DNA of 64,000 nt, taken from the NCBI RefSeq assembly GCF_001368915.1, contig NZ_CSTE01000002.1:1337737-1401736 (forward strand). The letters run 5' to 3'. Below are positions 41,570 through 49,793 of this stretch, piece after piece. Every line of letters starts with the position of its first letter. Position 1 is the stretch's first letter. The DNA is from Haloferax massiliensis. Its GTDB lineage: Archaea > Halobacteriota > Halobacteria > Halobacteriales > Haloferacaceae. Position numbers and translations under genes: made by a program. The notes beneath the pieces are model-generated. The model saw only the letters and a program-made list of their open reading frames with translations, ran no database searches and was not told where the DNA came from.

Positions 41570-42129
41570 CCGACGACGTCGGGCCGGACCATCCCGGCAC
41601 GGTCGCCTCGGGCGTCGACCGCGGCGCTCCCGGCGACACCGCGCTCCTCCTGGACGTGATGCTCGGCAAGCTCGCCACCTACCTGCGGATGTGCGGCTAC
41701 GACGCCGAGTACGCGCTCGACGGCGGCGACAAGGCGGGTGAGTCCGACGGCGGCCGCGACCCCCGAGCCGACCCCGGCGACGACGGACTGCTCGCGCGGG
41801 CGGACGCCGAGGGTCGCGTCCTCCTCACCCGCGACGTGCGACTGGCCGAGCGAGCCCCGCGGAGCGTCCTCCTCGCCGAGCGGGAGCCAATCGCGCAGCT
41901 CCGCGAGCTCGAATCGGTCGGCTTCGCGGTCTCGCTGGACGAGCGGCCGTCGCGGTGCGGCGTCTGTAACGGCCGCGCGGAGGCCGTCGGTCGCGACGAG
42001 CGAGTTCCCGACTACGCGCCCGACCCGGCGGAGACGGCGCTGTGGCGGTGTCGAGACTGCGGACAGGTGTTCTGGCGCGGGAGCCACTGGCGCGACGTGG
42101 AAGCGAGATGGAACGGGGAAGAAGGGTAA
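41566..42129 (+). CDS. Mut7-C-type PIN-like RNase with zinc ribbon
   Basis: 187 residues from a GTG overlapping the polX stop (GTGA). N-terminal Mut7-C PIN-like nuclease domain: LLLDVMLGKLATYLRMCGYDAEYALD, then GLLARADAEGRVLLTRDVRLAE with the conserved acidic residues. The C-terminal zinc ribbon has CGVCNGRAEAV and CRDCGQVFWRGSHW. An acidic insertion (GGDKAGESDGGRD) splits the nuclease domain. Mut7-C proteins are predicted RNases related to the C-terminus of animal exoribonuclease Mut-7. Co-transcription with PolX hints at ribonucleotide or RNA-linked repair, which is inference. Confidence 0.87.
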   Translation: MTDDVGPDHPGTVASGVDRGAPGDTALLLDVMLGKLATYLRMCGYDAEYALDGGDKAGESDGGRDPRADPGDDGLLARADAEGRVLLTRDVRLAERAPRSVLLAEREPIAQLRELESVGFAVSLDERPSRCGVCNGRAEAVGRDERVPDYAPDPAETALWRCRDCGQVFWRGSHWRDVEARWNGEEG

Positions 42130-42144
42130 GCGGTCGTCAGAAGA

Positions 42145-43131
42145 CTACTCGCGGCGGCGCGGGAACCACTCGTCGCAGGCTTCCATGTCCTGCATCATCT
42201 CGTCGTGGGCCGCGCAGTAGGGTTTGAGCCCGTCCGAGGTTCGGACGTACTCGAAGTACGTGCAGTTGCCGCAGTAGCGGTCGCCGACGGTGGCGTTCGC
42301 CGGGCGGTCCGCGTCGGGGTGGTCGGCCGCGCCGGCCGGCGAGCGCGCGGACTCGCTGGACTGGACGGTGTCGACGCCGGAGCGGTTCGTCGCCGCGGTG
42401 TCGGCGGTCTCCGGCCCGTCGGGCGACGCCGAGGATTCGGCGTCGAGCGGGGTGATGTCCTGCGTCGACGCGCCGCCGTCGGTCGCGCCGGCGGTCGCGG
42501 TCGCCCCCGACCCGGCGGTCGCGGTCGACTGATTCGTCTGCGTCTGGACGTCGCCGTCGGGCGTGCCGCCGAGGAAGCCGATGCCGCCGAGTCCGCCGCG
42601 GGAGTTCTCGACTTCGACGACGCGGGTCTCGCCTTTCTTCGTCACCTGCACCGTGGCCGTGCCGCCCGGGTCGTTCCGCGTCTTGAAGTTGGCGACGCCG
42701 ACGAACAGACACCAGAACGTCGTGACCGTGCCGAAGAAGTAGACGGCGACGGTTTCGAGCGTGAGGTCGGGGAGGCCGGCCCCGCAGGTCGCGCCGGTCC
42801 ACTGGCAGGGGTACGCGTGCGAGAAGAGCGCGACGCCGAGGACGGCGATACTCGCGCCGATGAGCGACGCGGCGCGGGTTCGACGGCTCGCGGGGAGGAC
42901 CGCGAGGACGCCGAGGAAGACGGCGGGGACGCCGATGCCTCCGAGGATGCCCCCGAGTTCGCGCGCTTCGCCGAGGGTCGCCCCGCCGGACGTGTACACG
43001 TCGGTGGTCGCGACGACGATGCCCGCGACGACGAGCAGCACGCCGAGGAGGAACCCCCCGAAGCCCAGGGACAGCCGTCGGAGACTCGGCCCGCCCCGGC
43101 CACCGTGGTACGCCTCCGAAAGACTAGTCAT
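42145..43131 (-). CDS. Membrane protein with disordered linker and C-terminal Cys motif (DUF7139-like)
   Basis: 328 residues. Four to five membrane helices in the first 150 residues (LSLGFGGFLLGVLLVVAGIVVATTDVY, IGVPAVFLGVLAVLP, ASLIGASIAVLGVALFSHAYPC, VAVYFFGTVTTFWCLFVGVANF). Then a soluble strand VTKKGETRVVEVENS, about 90 residues of Ser/Thr/Ala/Asp-rich linker, and a C-terminal CGNCTYFEYVR, KPYCAAHDEMMQDMEACDEWF with four cysteines, likely zinc or Fe-S binding. The function is unknown. It lies convergent to the Mut7-C gene. Confidence 0.8.
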   Translation of the reverse strand: MTSLSEAYHGGRGGPSLRRLSLGFGGFLLGVLLVVAGIVVATTDVYTSGGATLGEARELGGILGGIGVPAVFLGVLAVLPASRRTRAASLIGASIAVLGVALFSHAYPCQWTGATCGAGLPDLTLETVAVYFFGTVTTFWCLFVGVANFKTRNDPGGTATVQVTKKGETRVVEVENSRGGLGGIGFLGGTPDGDVQTQTNQSTATAGSGATATAGATDGGASTQDITPLDAESSASPDGPETADTAATNRSGVDTVQSSESARSPAGAADHPDADRPANATVGDRYCGNCTYFEYVRTSDGLKPYCAAHDEMMQDMEACDEWFPRRRE

Positions 43132-43272
43132 GGCACCGACTACGAAAGCAGCCCCTAAAACGATGCGTCAGACGAGTATCTACTTCTCGACACGTCGCAG
43201 GGCGGCGACACGCGCACGGCGACCCGATACGCCGCCGGCGGCGCGGCGGCGGCACATGTGAATCTCGAAGGG

Positions 43273-43279
43273 ATTATCA
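43273..43279 (+). promoter_or_regulatory. TATA box of the DUF5789 gene
   Basis: ATTATCA centred 27 nt before the ATG at 43303; predicts a leaderless mRNA for DUF5789 and probably the following CPBP-GrpB genes. Confidence 0.55.
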
Positions 43280-43302
43280 TGCGCGGTGGCTAATCCCCGC
43301 GC

Positions 43303-43584
43303 ATGGCTGACGAGGAAGCAGACGAGGCACCCGCCGTCGAACTCGGTACGGGCGCGTCCGTCGAAGGTGCGCCCCTCGCGCGCGTCGCCTCCCGACTGAC
43401 GTGGCCGCAAGAAAAGAGCAGTATCCTGAACAAAGAGGGCGACGCGGTCATCCGCACGCCCGACGGCCCCCAGAGCCTCGAAGACGTGCTCGCCGAGGCC
43501 GACGAGACCTACTTCGAGACGCGACAGGCCTTCGTCGACGACGTGCTCGACATCGTCGGTCGCGGCCCGGTCCAGACGGACTAG
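43303..43584 (+). CDS. DUF5789-like small haloarchaeal protein
   Basis: 93 residues. Acidic start (ADEEADEAPAVELGTGASV), then APLARVASRLTWPQEKSSILNKEGDAVIRTPDGPQSLEDVLAEADETYFETRQAFVDDVLDIVG. This is the layout I remember for DUF5789, a small soluble family widely conserved in haloarchaea and of unknown role. The CPBP gene starts 2 nt after its stop, so the two plus the GrpB gene form a tight operon. Confidence 0.8.
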   Translation: MADEEADEAPAVELGTGASVEGAPLARVASRLTWPQEKSSILNKEGDAVIRTPDGPQSLEDVLAEADETYFETRQAFVDDVLDIVGRGPVQTD

Positions 43585-43586
43585 CG

Positions 43587-44258
43587 GTGTTACGCCGCCG
43601 GCTCGCCGGTCTCCCGTGGCTCTACCGCGCCCTCATCGTCGGGGGCGTCGTCGGAGCCGCGTGGAGCCTCTGGCCGCTTCCCGCCGGCGACCTCACCTAC
43701 CGCGCGGTCCACGACGCCCTCCTGTTCATCCTCGTACCCGGAGCGCTCGCGCTCGCCCACGGCCGTAACCTCGGCTGGAACGTCGACCGCGCGGCGCTCC
43801 GAAACACGCTTTTGCTCGCGCTGTTCGTCCTCCCCTTCTACCTCGTCGGGTCGAGCCTGCCGTCGATTCGGGCGTACTACCCGATGTGGCACACCTCGAC
43901 CGCGCTCGCGGACTTTCTCCCGCACGCCGCCCAGCAACTGCTCGTCGTCGTCGCCGCCGAGACGTACTACCGCGGCCTGCTCTGCGTCGGCGTCCGCGAA
44001 ATCGGCCGGAAGAGCGCGCTCATCAGTCCGATTCTCTACGCGTTCCACCACGTCGGCAAGCCGCCGATAGAGATTCTTCTGTCCGCTCCGACGGACGTGC
44101 TGTTCGGCCTCGTCGACTACGAGAGCGACTCGATTCTCCCCTCCATCGTCGCCCACGGCGGCGGCCTCATCCTCTTGGACTGGCTCGTGCTCCACCCGCC
44201 GCTGTTCCCGCCCGACCGGGTCGCGTCGGCGCTCCAGTGGCTCCCGATTCCGCTATGA
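43587..44258 (+). CDS. CPBP-family intramembrane protease
   Basis: 223 residues from a GTG at 43587, 2 nt after DUF5789. Seven or so membrane segments. CPBP active-site elements: AETYYRGLLCVGVREIG (E-x-x-x-R-like, here ETYYR) near residue 130, FHHVGKPPIEI (FxxxH) near 155, and AHGGGLILLDWLVLH. These positions correspond to the glutamate-type catalytic site of Rce1/ABI proteases, though the first Glu of the EE pair is Ala here. The stop overlaps the GrpB start (ATGA). The substrate is unknown. Confidence 0.8.
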   Translation: MLRRRLAGLPWLYRALIVGGVVGAAWSLWPLPAGDLTYRAVHDALLFILVPGALALAHGRNLGWNVDRAALRNTLLLALFVLPFYLVGSSLPSIRAYYPMWHTSTALADFLPHAAQQLLVVVAAETYYRGLLCVGVREIGRKSALISPILYAFHHVGKPPIEILLSAPTDVLFGLVDYESDSILPSIVAHGGGLILLDWLVLHPPLFPPDRVASALQWLPIPL

Positions 44259-44827
44259 GCGACGGTGACGACGCGGAGAGAGAGGAAGAACCGTCACCGT
44301 CGCTCGGCCTCGCCCGCGGCACCGTCGAACTCCTCGCGCACGACCCGCGCTGGCGCGAGGCGTACGAGCGCGAGGTCGAGCGCCTGCGACCGCGACTCGG
44401 TGGCGCAGGAGGCGACGACAGCGTCCGATTCGAACACGTCGGGAGCACCGCGGTTCCGGGACTGGCCGCGAAACCCATCGTCGACCTGCTCGTCCTCGTC
44501 TCCGACCGCGACGAGGCCGGCGGCGTCGTGCGGTCGCTCGAAGCCGCGGGCTACGAGGAACGTCCCGACGACGTTCCCGACCGCCGGTTTTTCGTCCGCG
44601 GCCCGCCCGAACGCCGGACCCACTACCTCTCTCTAACAGAACTCGGAAGCGACTGCCACCGCGAGCAGGTCGCCTTCCGCGACGCGCTCCGCGCGGACGA
44701 CGGCCTCGCGGCCGAGTACGAGCGACGCAAGCGCAAACTCGCCGAGGCGTACCCGGACGAACGAAGTCGATACACGGCCGCGAAATCATCGTTCGTCGAA
44801 TCGGTGCTCGACGACTCGCTCGTGTGA
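44255..44827 (+). CDS. GrpB-family nucleotidyltransferase-like protein
   Basis: 190 residues. GrpB/UPF0157 (nucleotidyltransferase fold): HDPRWREAYEREVERLR, FEHVGSTAVPGLAAKPIVDLLVLV near residue 70 (GST..D.D type site), FFVRGPPERRTHYLSLTE and the C-terminal helices FRDALRADDGLAAEYERRKRKLAEAYPDERSRYTAAKSSFV. In some bacteria GrpB is fused to dephospho-CoA kinase; the catalytic role is not known. Last gene of the DUF5789-CPBP-GrpB unit by ATGA overlap. Confidence 0.87.
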   Translation: MSDGDDAEREEEPSPSLGLARGTVELLAHDPRWREAYEREVERLRPRLGGAGGDDSVRFEHVGSTAVPGLAAKPIVDLLVLVSDRDEAGGVVRSLEAAGYEERPDDVPDRRFFVRGPPERRTHYLSLTELGSDCHREQVAFRDALRADDGLAAEYERRKRKLAEAYPDERSRYTAAKSSFVESVLDDSLV

Positions 44828-44877
44828 AGTCGGCACACTACCATACCTTTTCCCCGTCGGAGCATCAAGAGAGGTGC

Positions 44878-45333
44878 ATGGCACTCCCAATCGACCCCAG
44901 CGCCATCAAACCGGAAGACATCGGCGAGGAACGCGTCGTCCTTGAGATGGAACACGAGGCGGCAATCGAGCGCGTCCGCGAGGCGTTCACCGACGCCGGG
45001 TTCGGTGTCGCCACCGAATTCTCGCCCTCCGAGATGCTCAACGAGAAGGTCGACGCCGGCCGCGACCCCTACTACGTCCTCGGGGCGTGTAACCCGAACA
45101 TGGCGGACCGCGCGCTCGACGCCACCGACAACAAGATGGGCGGGCTGTTCCCGTGCAACGTGGTCATCTGGGAGGAAGAGCCGGGCAAGCAGGTGGTCTA
45201 CCACCTGAGCATCATGCGCGTCGCCCGCCTCATCGGCATCGCGCCCGACGACGACGAGATGGCCGATATCATCGCCGACACGGGCGAACTCGTCGAACAG
45301 GCGCTCGCCAACCTCGACGCGGCCGAGGCATAA
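44878..45333 (+). CDS. DUF302-domain protein
   Basis: 151 residues from ATG 44878, preceded by GAGGTGC, an SD-like element. The DUF302 fold shows as VVLEMEHEAAIERVREAFTDAGFGVATEFSPSEMLNEKV, then YYVLGACNPNMADRALDATDNKMGGLFPCNVVIWEEEPGKQVVYHLSIMRVARLIGI. The Cys of GACNP and of FPCNVV are typical. DUF302 proteins are small soluble proteins found near sulfur or redox genes in bacteria; the function is unresolved. The gene has its own promoter region (T-rich CTTTTCC near 44846) and no operon partners. Confidence 0.85.
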   Translation: MALPIDPSAIKPEDIGEERVVLEMEHEAAIERVREAFTDAGFGVATEFSPSEMLNEKVDAGRDPYYVLGACNPNMADRALDATDNKMGGLFPCNVVIWEEEPGKQVVYHLSIMRVARLIGIAPDDDEMADIIADTGELVEQALANLDAAEA

Positions 45334-45366
45334 TCGAGGTCACCGAGCGTATCCAGCCGTCTCGAC

Positions 45367-45540
45367 TTACAATCCGTCTCGCGCGTCGAGCGCGTCCGCG
45401 ATGCGCTTCACGTCGCCGCGAATCTTGTACAGGAGATAGAGCGCGACGAGCGCCGCGACCACGGGGAGGAGCGCGAAAATGCCGTAGATGAGGATGATGA
45501 TGAGCAGTTCGGGACCGCCGGGGACCTGTAACGGGAGCAT
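45367..45540 (-). CDS. 57-aa single-span membrane protein
   Basis: MLPLQVPGGPELLIIILIYG starts the protein, followed by IFALLPVVAALVALYLLYKIRGDVKRIADALDARDGL. One long or two short membrane helices (about residues 11-39) and a basic cytoplasmic helix at the end. A leaderless TATA (45564-45571) supports the ATG at 45540. The N-terminus resembles haloarchaeal TatA/preprotein-type mini-proteins (PGGPELLIIILI), but the amphipathic helix of TatA is not clear. It follows nreA on the same strand. The function is unknown. Confidence 0.75.
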   Translation of the reverse strand: MLPLQVPGGPELLIIILIYGIFALLPVVAALVALYLLYKIRGDVKRIADALDARDGL

Positions 45541-45563
45541 ACGAGAACGTATCGTCCGACTGT

Positions 45564-45571
45564 CAAAATAG
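45564..45571 (-). promoter_or_regulatory. TATA box of the 57-aa membrane protein gene
   Basis: Minus strand CTATTTTG, centred 27 nt before the ATG at 45540; leaderless pattern, lying just beyond the nreA stop codon. Confidence 0.6.
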
Positions 45572-45575
45572 TTGC

Positions 45576-46838
45576 TCAGGCGAAGTCGAAGATGTCGGTC
45601 TGGAGACCGGCGGCCATCGTGGACTTCCGGCGGAGGTCCGCGAGCGACACCGGGAGGTACTCCGTCACGTCGCGGACGGCGTCGCCGAACGTCTCGGCGT
45701 CGGCCGTCTCGCCCTCGAAGGCGTGGCGGATGGACTCGCGTATCTGCCAGACGCCGACCGGGCCCCAGTAGTCGTCGGAGACGTGTCTGATGACGAGCGC
45801 CTTCGCCTGTCGGCCGCGCTCTTTGAGGTGTTCGAGGACGCCGAGCCGGGAGGCGTGGTACGCGCCGGCCGTCTCGTTCACGTAGCCGGTCCGCCCCTCG
45901 TAGCCCTCGCGGTCGGCCGCGAGGTACATCCCCGCCTCGGGGTCGGGGTTCCAGACGCTCCCCGGCGCTTTCAGCTCGATGAGTTCGAACTCCCAGCGCC
46001 CCGGCGCGAGGATGACCCAGAAGGCGTTGCCGATGAACTCGTTGCGGTAGATTTCGACGCCGTCGATGCTGTCGGCGTGTTTGACCTGCCCGCGGAGGTA
46101 CTGGCCGAGCGTGTCGTCGACGGCGGTGATAGACCACCGCGTCGGGACGAGTCGGCGTTGTTCGGTCTGGCCGAGCGCGCCCGCAGAGAGGATGGTGTTG
46201 ATGTCGTACACGTCGAAGCCGCGGCGGTAGAGGTACGTCATCGCGCCCTCGGCGTTCCAGTCGTCGTCTTCGAGCGTCTTTTGCACCAGTTTGGGGACGT
46301 GCGGGTTCTCCGCGAGGTCGGCCGAGCGGGCGCGGGCCCGCGGGCCGACGGGCGTCGCCACGTCGTCGGCGCTGGCGTCGAGGTCGAGAGATGGCTTCCC
46401 GTCGAGGCCGATTTCGACCGTCACGGGGCGGTCGGCGATGGCGACCTCGCGTTGCGTCCCGAGGAAGCCGTCCCACGAGTCGGCGACGTTCGTCACCTTC
46501 GTCCCGCGATTCGAGTTCAGAAGCGAGGTGCGCCGCTGGAACACGTCGTCGATGCTCACGCCCTCGTCGTACCACGCCGCGCTCGTCTCGAAGGCGGCGG
46601 CGTCCTCGTCGTGGCCGACCGGCGAGAGGATGCCCGTCGAGACGTTCGGGTAGTTCGACCGGCCGACGAAGATAGACGGGGAGACGCCGCCGTACAGCGA
46701 GTCTCCCTGCACCGTCTCCTCGAACCGGTCTTGGAACGTTTCGAGGTGGTCGAGGATGCCGTAGGACTTCTCCTCGGCGAGTCGCCGCCGCTCGGCGCGC
46801 TCGTCCCGCTCGATGTCCATGTACTCGTCGAGCCGCAT
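45576..46838 (-). CDS. nreA: DNA repair protein NreA
   Basis: 420 residues of the archaeal Nre family. Recognisable segments: YGGVSPSIFVGRSNYPNVSTGILSPVG near residue 50, TSAAWYDEGVSIDDVFQRRTSLLNS, NPHVPKLVQKTLEDDDW, VPTRWSITAVDDTLGQYLRG, and NAFWVILAPGRWEFELIELKAPGSVW. The last residues QTDIFDF form a PIP box for binding PCNA. Deletion of nreA in H. volcanii sensitises cells to mitomycin C (family knowledge). No N-terminal zinc finger, consistent with NreA/NreB variants. It lies downstream of the TFB gene on the same strand, with 83 nt between. Confidence 0.92.
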   Translation of the reverse strand: MRLDEYMDIERDERAERRRLAEEKSYGILDHLETFQDRFEETVQGDSLYGGVSPSIFVGRSNYPNVSTGILSPVGHDEDAAAFETSAAWYDEGVSIDDVFQRRTSLLNSNRGTKVTNVADSWDGFLGTQREVAIADRPVTVEIGLDGKPSLDLDASADDVATPVGPRARARSADLAENPHVPKLVQKTLEDDDWNAEGAMTYLYRRGFDVYDINTILSAGALGQTEQRRLVPTRWSITAVDDTLGQYLRGQVKHADSIDGVEIYRNEFIGNAFWVILAPGRWEFELIELKAPGSVWNPDPEAGMYLAADREGYEGRTGYVNETAGAYHASRLGVLEHLKERGRQAKALVIRHVSDDYWGPVGVWQIRESIRHAFEGETADAETFGDAVRDVTEYLPVSLADLRRKSTMAAGLQTDIFDFA

Positions 46839-46921
46839 TCACCGGATGTGGGTCGCCCGCGGGTATGAACCTTCGGCGACGCGTCCGGGTCAGAAAGGGG
46901 TCCGGCTCGCGCGGGCGGGGC

Positions 46922-47902
46922 TCAGGTGTGGATGCCCATCGCTTCGATCTGTTCTTGGTAGCGGTTCCGGATGGTGACTTCCGTCACCTGCGCGACCTCG
47001 GCGACCTCGCGCTGGGTCTTCTTCTCGTTGCAGAGAAGCGACGCGGCGTAGATGGCGGCGGCGGCGAAGCCGGTCGGCGACTTCCCGGAGAGAAGCCCCT
47101 GTTCCGCGGTCGTCTCGATGATCTCGTTCGCCTTCGACTGGACCTCCTTCGAGAGGTCGAGTTCGGACGAGAATCGCGGCACGTACTTCTTGGGGTCTAC
47201 CGGCCGCATCTCCAGGCCGAGTTCCTGCGAGATGTAGCGGTACGTCCGCCCGATTTCCTTGCGCTCGACGCGCGATACCTCGGAAATCTCTTCGAGCGAG
47301 CGCGGGATGCCCTCCTTCCGACAGGCGGCGTACAGCGCCGAGGTGGCGACGCCCTCGATGGAGCGGCCGCGAATCAGGTCCTCGCTGAGCGCGCGGCGGT
47401 AGATGACCGACGCGACTTCCCGAACCGACCGGGGGACGCCGAGCGCCGACGCCATCCGGTCGATTTCGCTGAGGGCGAACTGGAGGTTGCGCTCGCCGGC
47501 GTCCTTGGTTCGGATGCGCTCTTGCCACTTGCGGAGGCGGTGCATCTGCGACCGCTTCTTCGAGGAGATAGAGCGGCCGTAGGCGTCTTTGTCCTTCCAG
47601 TCGATGGTCGTCGTCAGCCCCTTGTCGTGCATCGTCTGCGTGGTCGGCGCGCCCACGCGCGACTTCGACTGCCGCTCTGAGTGGTTGAACGCCCGCCACT
47701 CCGGGCCGGGGTCGATGCGCTCTTCTTCGATGATGATGCCGGTCTCCTCGTGAATCAACTCGCCGTCGCCGGTCCGAACGACTTCCTCGGGGTCGAGGTC
47801 GTCGAGGTCCAACTCCTCTTCGGATGTCTCGTCGTCCTGTGACTCGTCTCCCCATCGAGTCCGGTCGTGGTCACGCTCCCGCTGGCGGGTAGGCCGTTTC
47901 AT
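46922..47902 (-). CDS. tfb: Transcription initiation factor TFB without N-terminal zinc-ribbon cysteines
   Basis: 326 residues from ATG 47902. The B-reader/linker region is well kept ([49 protein letters not shown]), as are both cyclin-fold repeats ([39 protein letters not shown], then [49 protein letters not shown]). The usual zinc ribbon (two CxxC) is replaced by [23 protein letters not shown] with no cysteine at all. It should bind TBP-DNA and recruit RNA polymerase, but the ribbon-polymerase dock contact may differ. Haloarchaea have several TFBs, so this could be a specialised one. The upstream AT-rich TATATAAA (47907-47914) lies unusually close to the ATG. Confidence 0.9.
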   Translation of the reverse strand: MKRPTRQRERDHDRTRWGDESQDDETSEEELDLDDLDPEEVVRTGDGELIHEETGIIIEEERIDPGPEWRAFNHSERQSKSRVGAPTTQTMHDKGLTTTIDWKDKDAYGRSISSKKRSQMHRLRKWQERIRTKDAGERNLQFALSEIDRMASALGVPRSVREVASVIYRRALSEDLIRGRSIEGVATSALYAACRKEGIPRSLEEISEVSRVERKEIGRTYRYISQELGLEMRPVDPKKYVPRFSSELDLSKEVQSKANEIIETTAEQGLLSGKSPTGFAAAAIYAASLLCNEKKTQREVAEVAQVTEVTIRNRYQEQIEAMGIHT

Positions 47903-48019
47903 CGCATTTATATATTGTCTATTTGCTTGCACTTCAACCTTTGCCGGCGTTCGTCGCAGTATCGCCGGCCCTCGGTGACGAACGGAGCGCCTTTACCGAG
48001 TCCCCGGCGAGGTGACGGT

Positions 48020-48613
48020 ATGCCGACCGTCGAGTGCGACCCCGACGAAGCCCGACGACGACTCGAAGCCGCGGGCGTGTCCGTCTCGCCCGGAAACACC
48101 GACCACGAGCGGTGGCGCGCCGAACGCGGCGACGCCAGCGCGGTCGCCTACGACGGGAAAGTCGTCGTGCAGGGGTCGAGACCGACGGACCTGCTCGCGC
48201 TCATCCGGCCGAAAGGCGGCCGCGCGCACGTCTACTTCGACGGCGCGAGTCGCGGGAACCCCGGTCCAGCCGCCATCGGATGGGCCATCGTGACGAGCGA
48301 CGGCATCGTCGCCGAGGGCTCGAAGCGAATCGGCGAGACGACCAACAACCGCGCGGAGTACGAGGCGCTCGTGGAGGCGCTGTCGGTCGCAGCGGAGTAC
48401 GGCTACGACGAGGTGGACGTCCGCGGCGACTCGCAGTTAATCGTCAAGCAGGTCCGCGGCGAGTGGAACACCAACGACCCCGGACTCAAGGAGCGCCGCG
48501 TGAAGGCCCGAGAGCTGCTGTCGGCGTTCGACCGGTGGTCGCTGGAGCACGTACCGCGAGAGATAAACGACCGCGCCGACTCCCTAGCCAACGAGGCCCT
48601 CGACGATGCCTGA
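48020..48613 (+). CDS. rnhA: Ribonuclease HI with N-terminal haloarchaeal domain
   Basis: 197 residues from ATG 48020. The C-terminal 130 residues are RNase HI: VYFDGASRGNPGPAAIGWAI (first Asp), GETTNNRAEYEALVEAL (Glu), VDVRGDSQLIVKQVRGEWN (Asp) and EHVPREINDRADSLANEAL (last Asp). This is the archaeal type that removes RNA from RNA-DNA hybrids. The N-terminal 65 residues (VECDPDEARRRLEAAGVSV) resemble a small domain that may bind hybrid. An 8-nt overlap with the next gene makes a two-gene unit. A T-rich element at 47990-47997 may be its TATA box. Confidence 0.92.
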   Translation: MPTVECDPDEARRRLEAAGVSVSPGNTDHERWRAERGDASAVAYDGKVVVQGSRPTDLLALIRPKGGRAHVYFDGASRGNPGPAAIGWAIVTSDGIVAEGSKRIGETTNNRAEYEALVEALSVAAEYGYDEVDVRGDSQLIVKQVRGEWNTNDPGLKERRVKARELLSAFDRWSLEHVPREINDRADSLANEALDDA

Positions 48614-49166
48614 GTCAGAACTCCCCGAAGACGTGCTTTCGGAAGCCGAGCGGCTGACGCGGCTGGCCCGCGACGCCGTCGACCCCGACGAGGCCGAGGC
48701 GTATCGGTCCGCCCGCGACGACATCGTGGGCGAGTACGAGTTCCGCGCGCGACACCGCGAGGACGACGACGTGTTGGTGCTCCACCCCGACGAGTGGGTC
48801 GACGACGACGGGGTGGTCGACCCGACGGAGATAGACGACGTCGACCGCGGAATCGAACGCCCGCTGTCGGGGACCGGCGAGGACCACGAGTGGAGCGCGG
48901 TCGAGGAACACAACGCGGCGTGCGTCGCGGCCGTCGCCGAGGAACACGGCGCGGACCACGCGGCGAACGCCCGCGCGTTCGCGGACTTCCTCGGGAACCA
49001 CTACGTCCGGCGAATCGAGACGGCCGGCGCTCCGGAGGTGCGCGAGTTCGTCGAAGAATATTATCCACGCAACGCGTGGCCGACCGCGGAACAGCGGTCG
49101 TTGTTACCGGAGTCGCTCGAATTGCTCTTCGACGCCGCAGACGCCGAAGTGCCCGAATACAACTGA
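48606..49166 (+). CDS. rnhA-operon protein (DUF7108-like)
   Basis: 186 residues, acidic and soluble. It begins SELPEDVLSEAERLTRLARDAVDPDEAEAYRSARDDIVGEYEF and includes RHREDDDVLVLHPDEWVDDDG and VRRIETAGAPEVREFVEEYYPRNAWPTAEQ. It overlaps the rnhA stop by eight bases and appears fixed next to rnhA in haloarchaea as I remember. No known domain. The association implies a part in RNA-DNA hybrid processing, but nothing in the sequence shows a catalytic site. Confidence 0.8.
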   Translation: MPESELPEDVLSEAERLTRLARDAVDPDEAEAYRSARDDIVGEYEFRARHREDDDVLVLHPDEWVDDDGVVDPTEIDDVDRGIERPLSGTGEDHEWSAVEEHNAACVAAVAEEHGADHAANARAFADFLGNHYVRRIETAGAPEVREFVEEYYPRNAWPTAEQRSLLPESLELLFDAADAEVPEYN

Positions 49167-49201
49167 GCGAACCCCGCGGTTCGTGCGGTGTGTACTGCCG
49201 A

Positions 49202-49561
49202 TTACAGCTTGCCTTCGACGAGCTCCGAGACCATCTCGGCGCGCTCGTCGTCGGTGACGAACTTCGAGAGCATCCAGTCGAAGCGGTCGAGGACCGCCTG
49301 GAGGCCGTCGTCGGTCAGTTCGTACTGGTTCGTCCGCTTGTCGAGTTCGCTCTTTTCGACCAGCCCCATCTCGACGAGGTCGTCGAGGTTGGGGTACAGA
49401 CGCCCGTGGTTAACTTCGGTGTCGTAGTACGATTCGAGGTGGCGCTTGATGGCCAAGCCGTACATCGGTTCCTCGGCGAGAATGACGAGGATGTTCTGTT
49501 GGAACGCGGTGAGGTCCCGAGCCGCACCGGATTTGTTGCCAATTGTTTGTGCCTCTGACAT
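49202..49561 (-). CDS. PadR-family transcriptional regulator
   Basis: 119 residues. Winged helix of PadR type: DLTAFQQNILVILAEEPMYGLAIKRHLESYYDTEVNHGRLYPNLDDLVEMGLVEKSELDKRTNQYELTDDGLQAVLDRFDWM, with the typical YGLAIK and GRLYPNL motifs. A short C-terminal dimerisation helix follows. PadR proteins often act as autoregulated repressors. It is transcribed from a leaderless promoter (49583-49592) and diverges from the inorganic pyrophosphatase gene. Candidate operators in the window: the palindrome at 49794-49809 and the ATGT-N8-ACAT site at 36524. Confidence 0.88.
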   Translation of the reverse strand: MSEAQTIGNKSGAARDLTAFQQNILVILAEEPMYGLAIKRHLESYYDTEVNHGRLYPNLDDLVEMGLVEKSELDKRTNQYELTDDGLQAVLDRFDWMLSKFVTDDERAEMVSELVEGKL

Positions 49562-49582
49562 GCATATGGAAATGTCACCGTC

Positions 49583-49592
49583 CTATTTAAAC
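49583..49592 (-). promoter_or_regulatory. TATA box of the PadR gene
   Basis: Minus strand GTTTAAATAG, centred 27 nt before the ATG at 49561; leaderless pattern. Confidence 0.65.
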
Positions 49593-49793
49593 TTTGTCAA
49601 CGAGCAGTCGGTTTCGCCGTCGAATGCGAGGACACTATACGATGAAATTGGGGCGGAGCGGACACGTGTGCCGAGTATTGCACAGAGGCGGGCCGCGGCG
49701 ACGAACGGGAGACAGCGGGCAGTAGCCGCGCGGGCATATCTGGAGAATATCTCACACGCATAGCGGTAACGTCGTGGGATTCCGTGGGGAATA

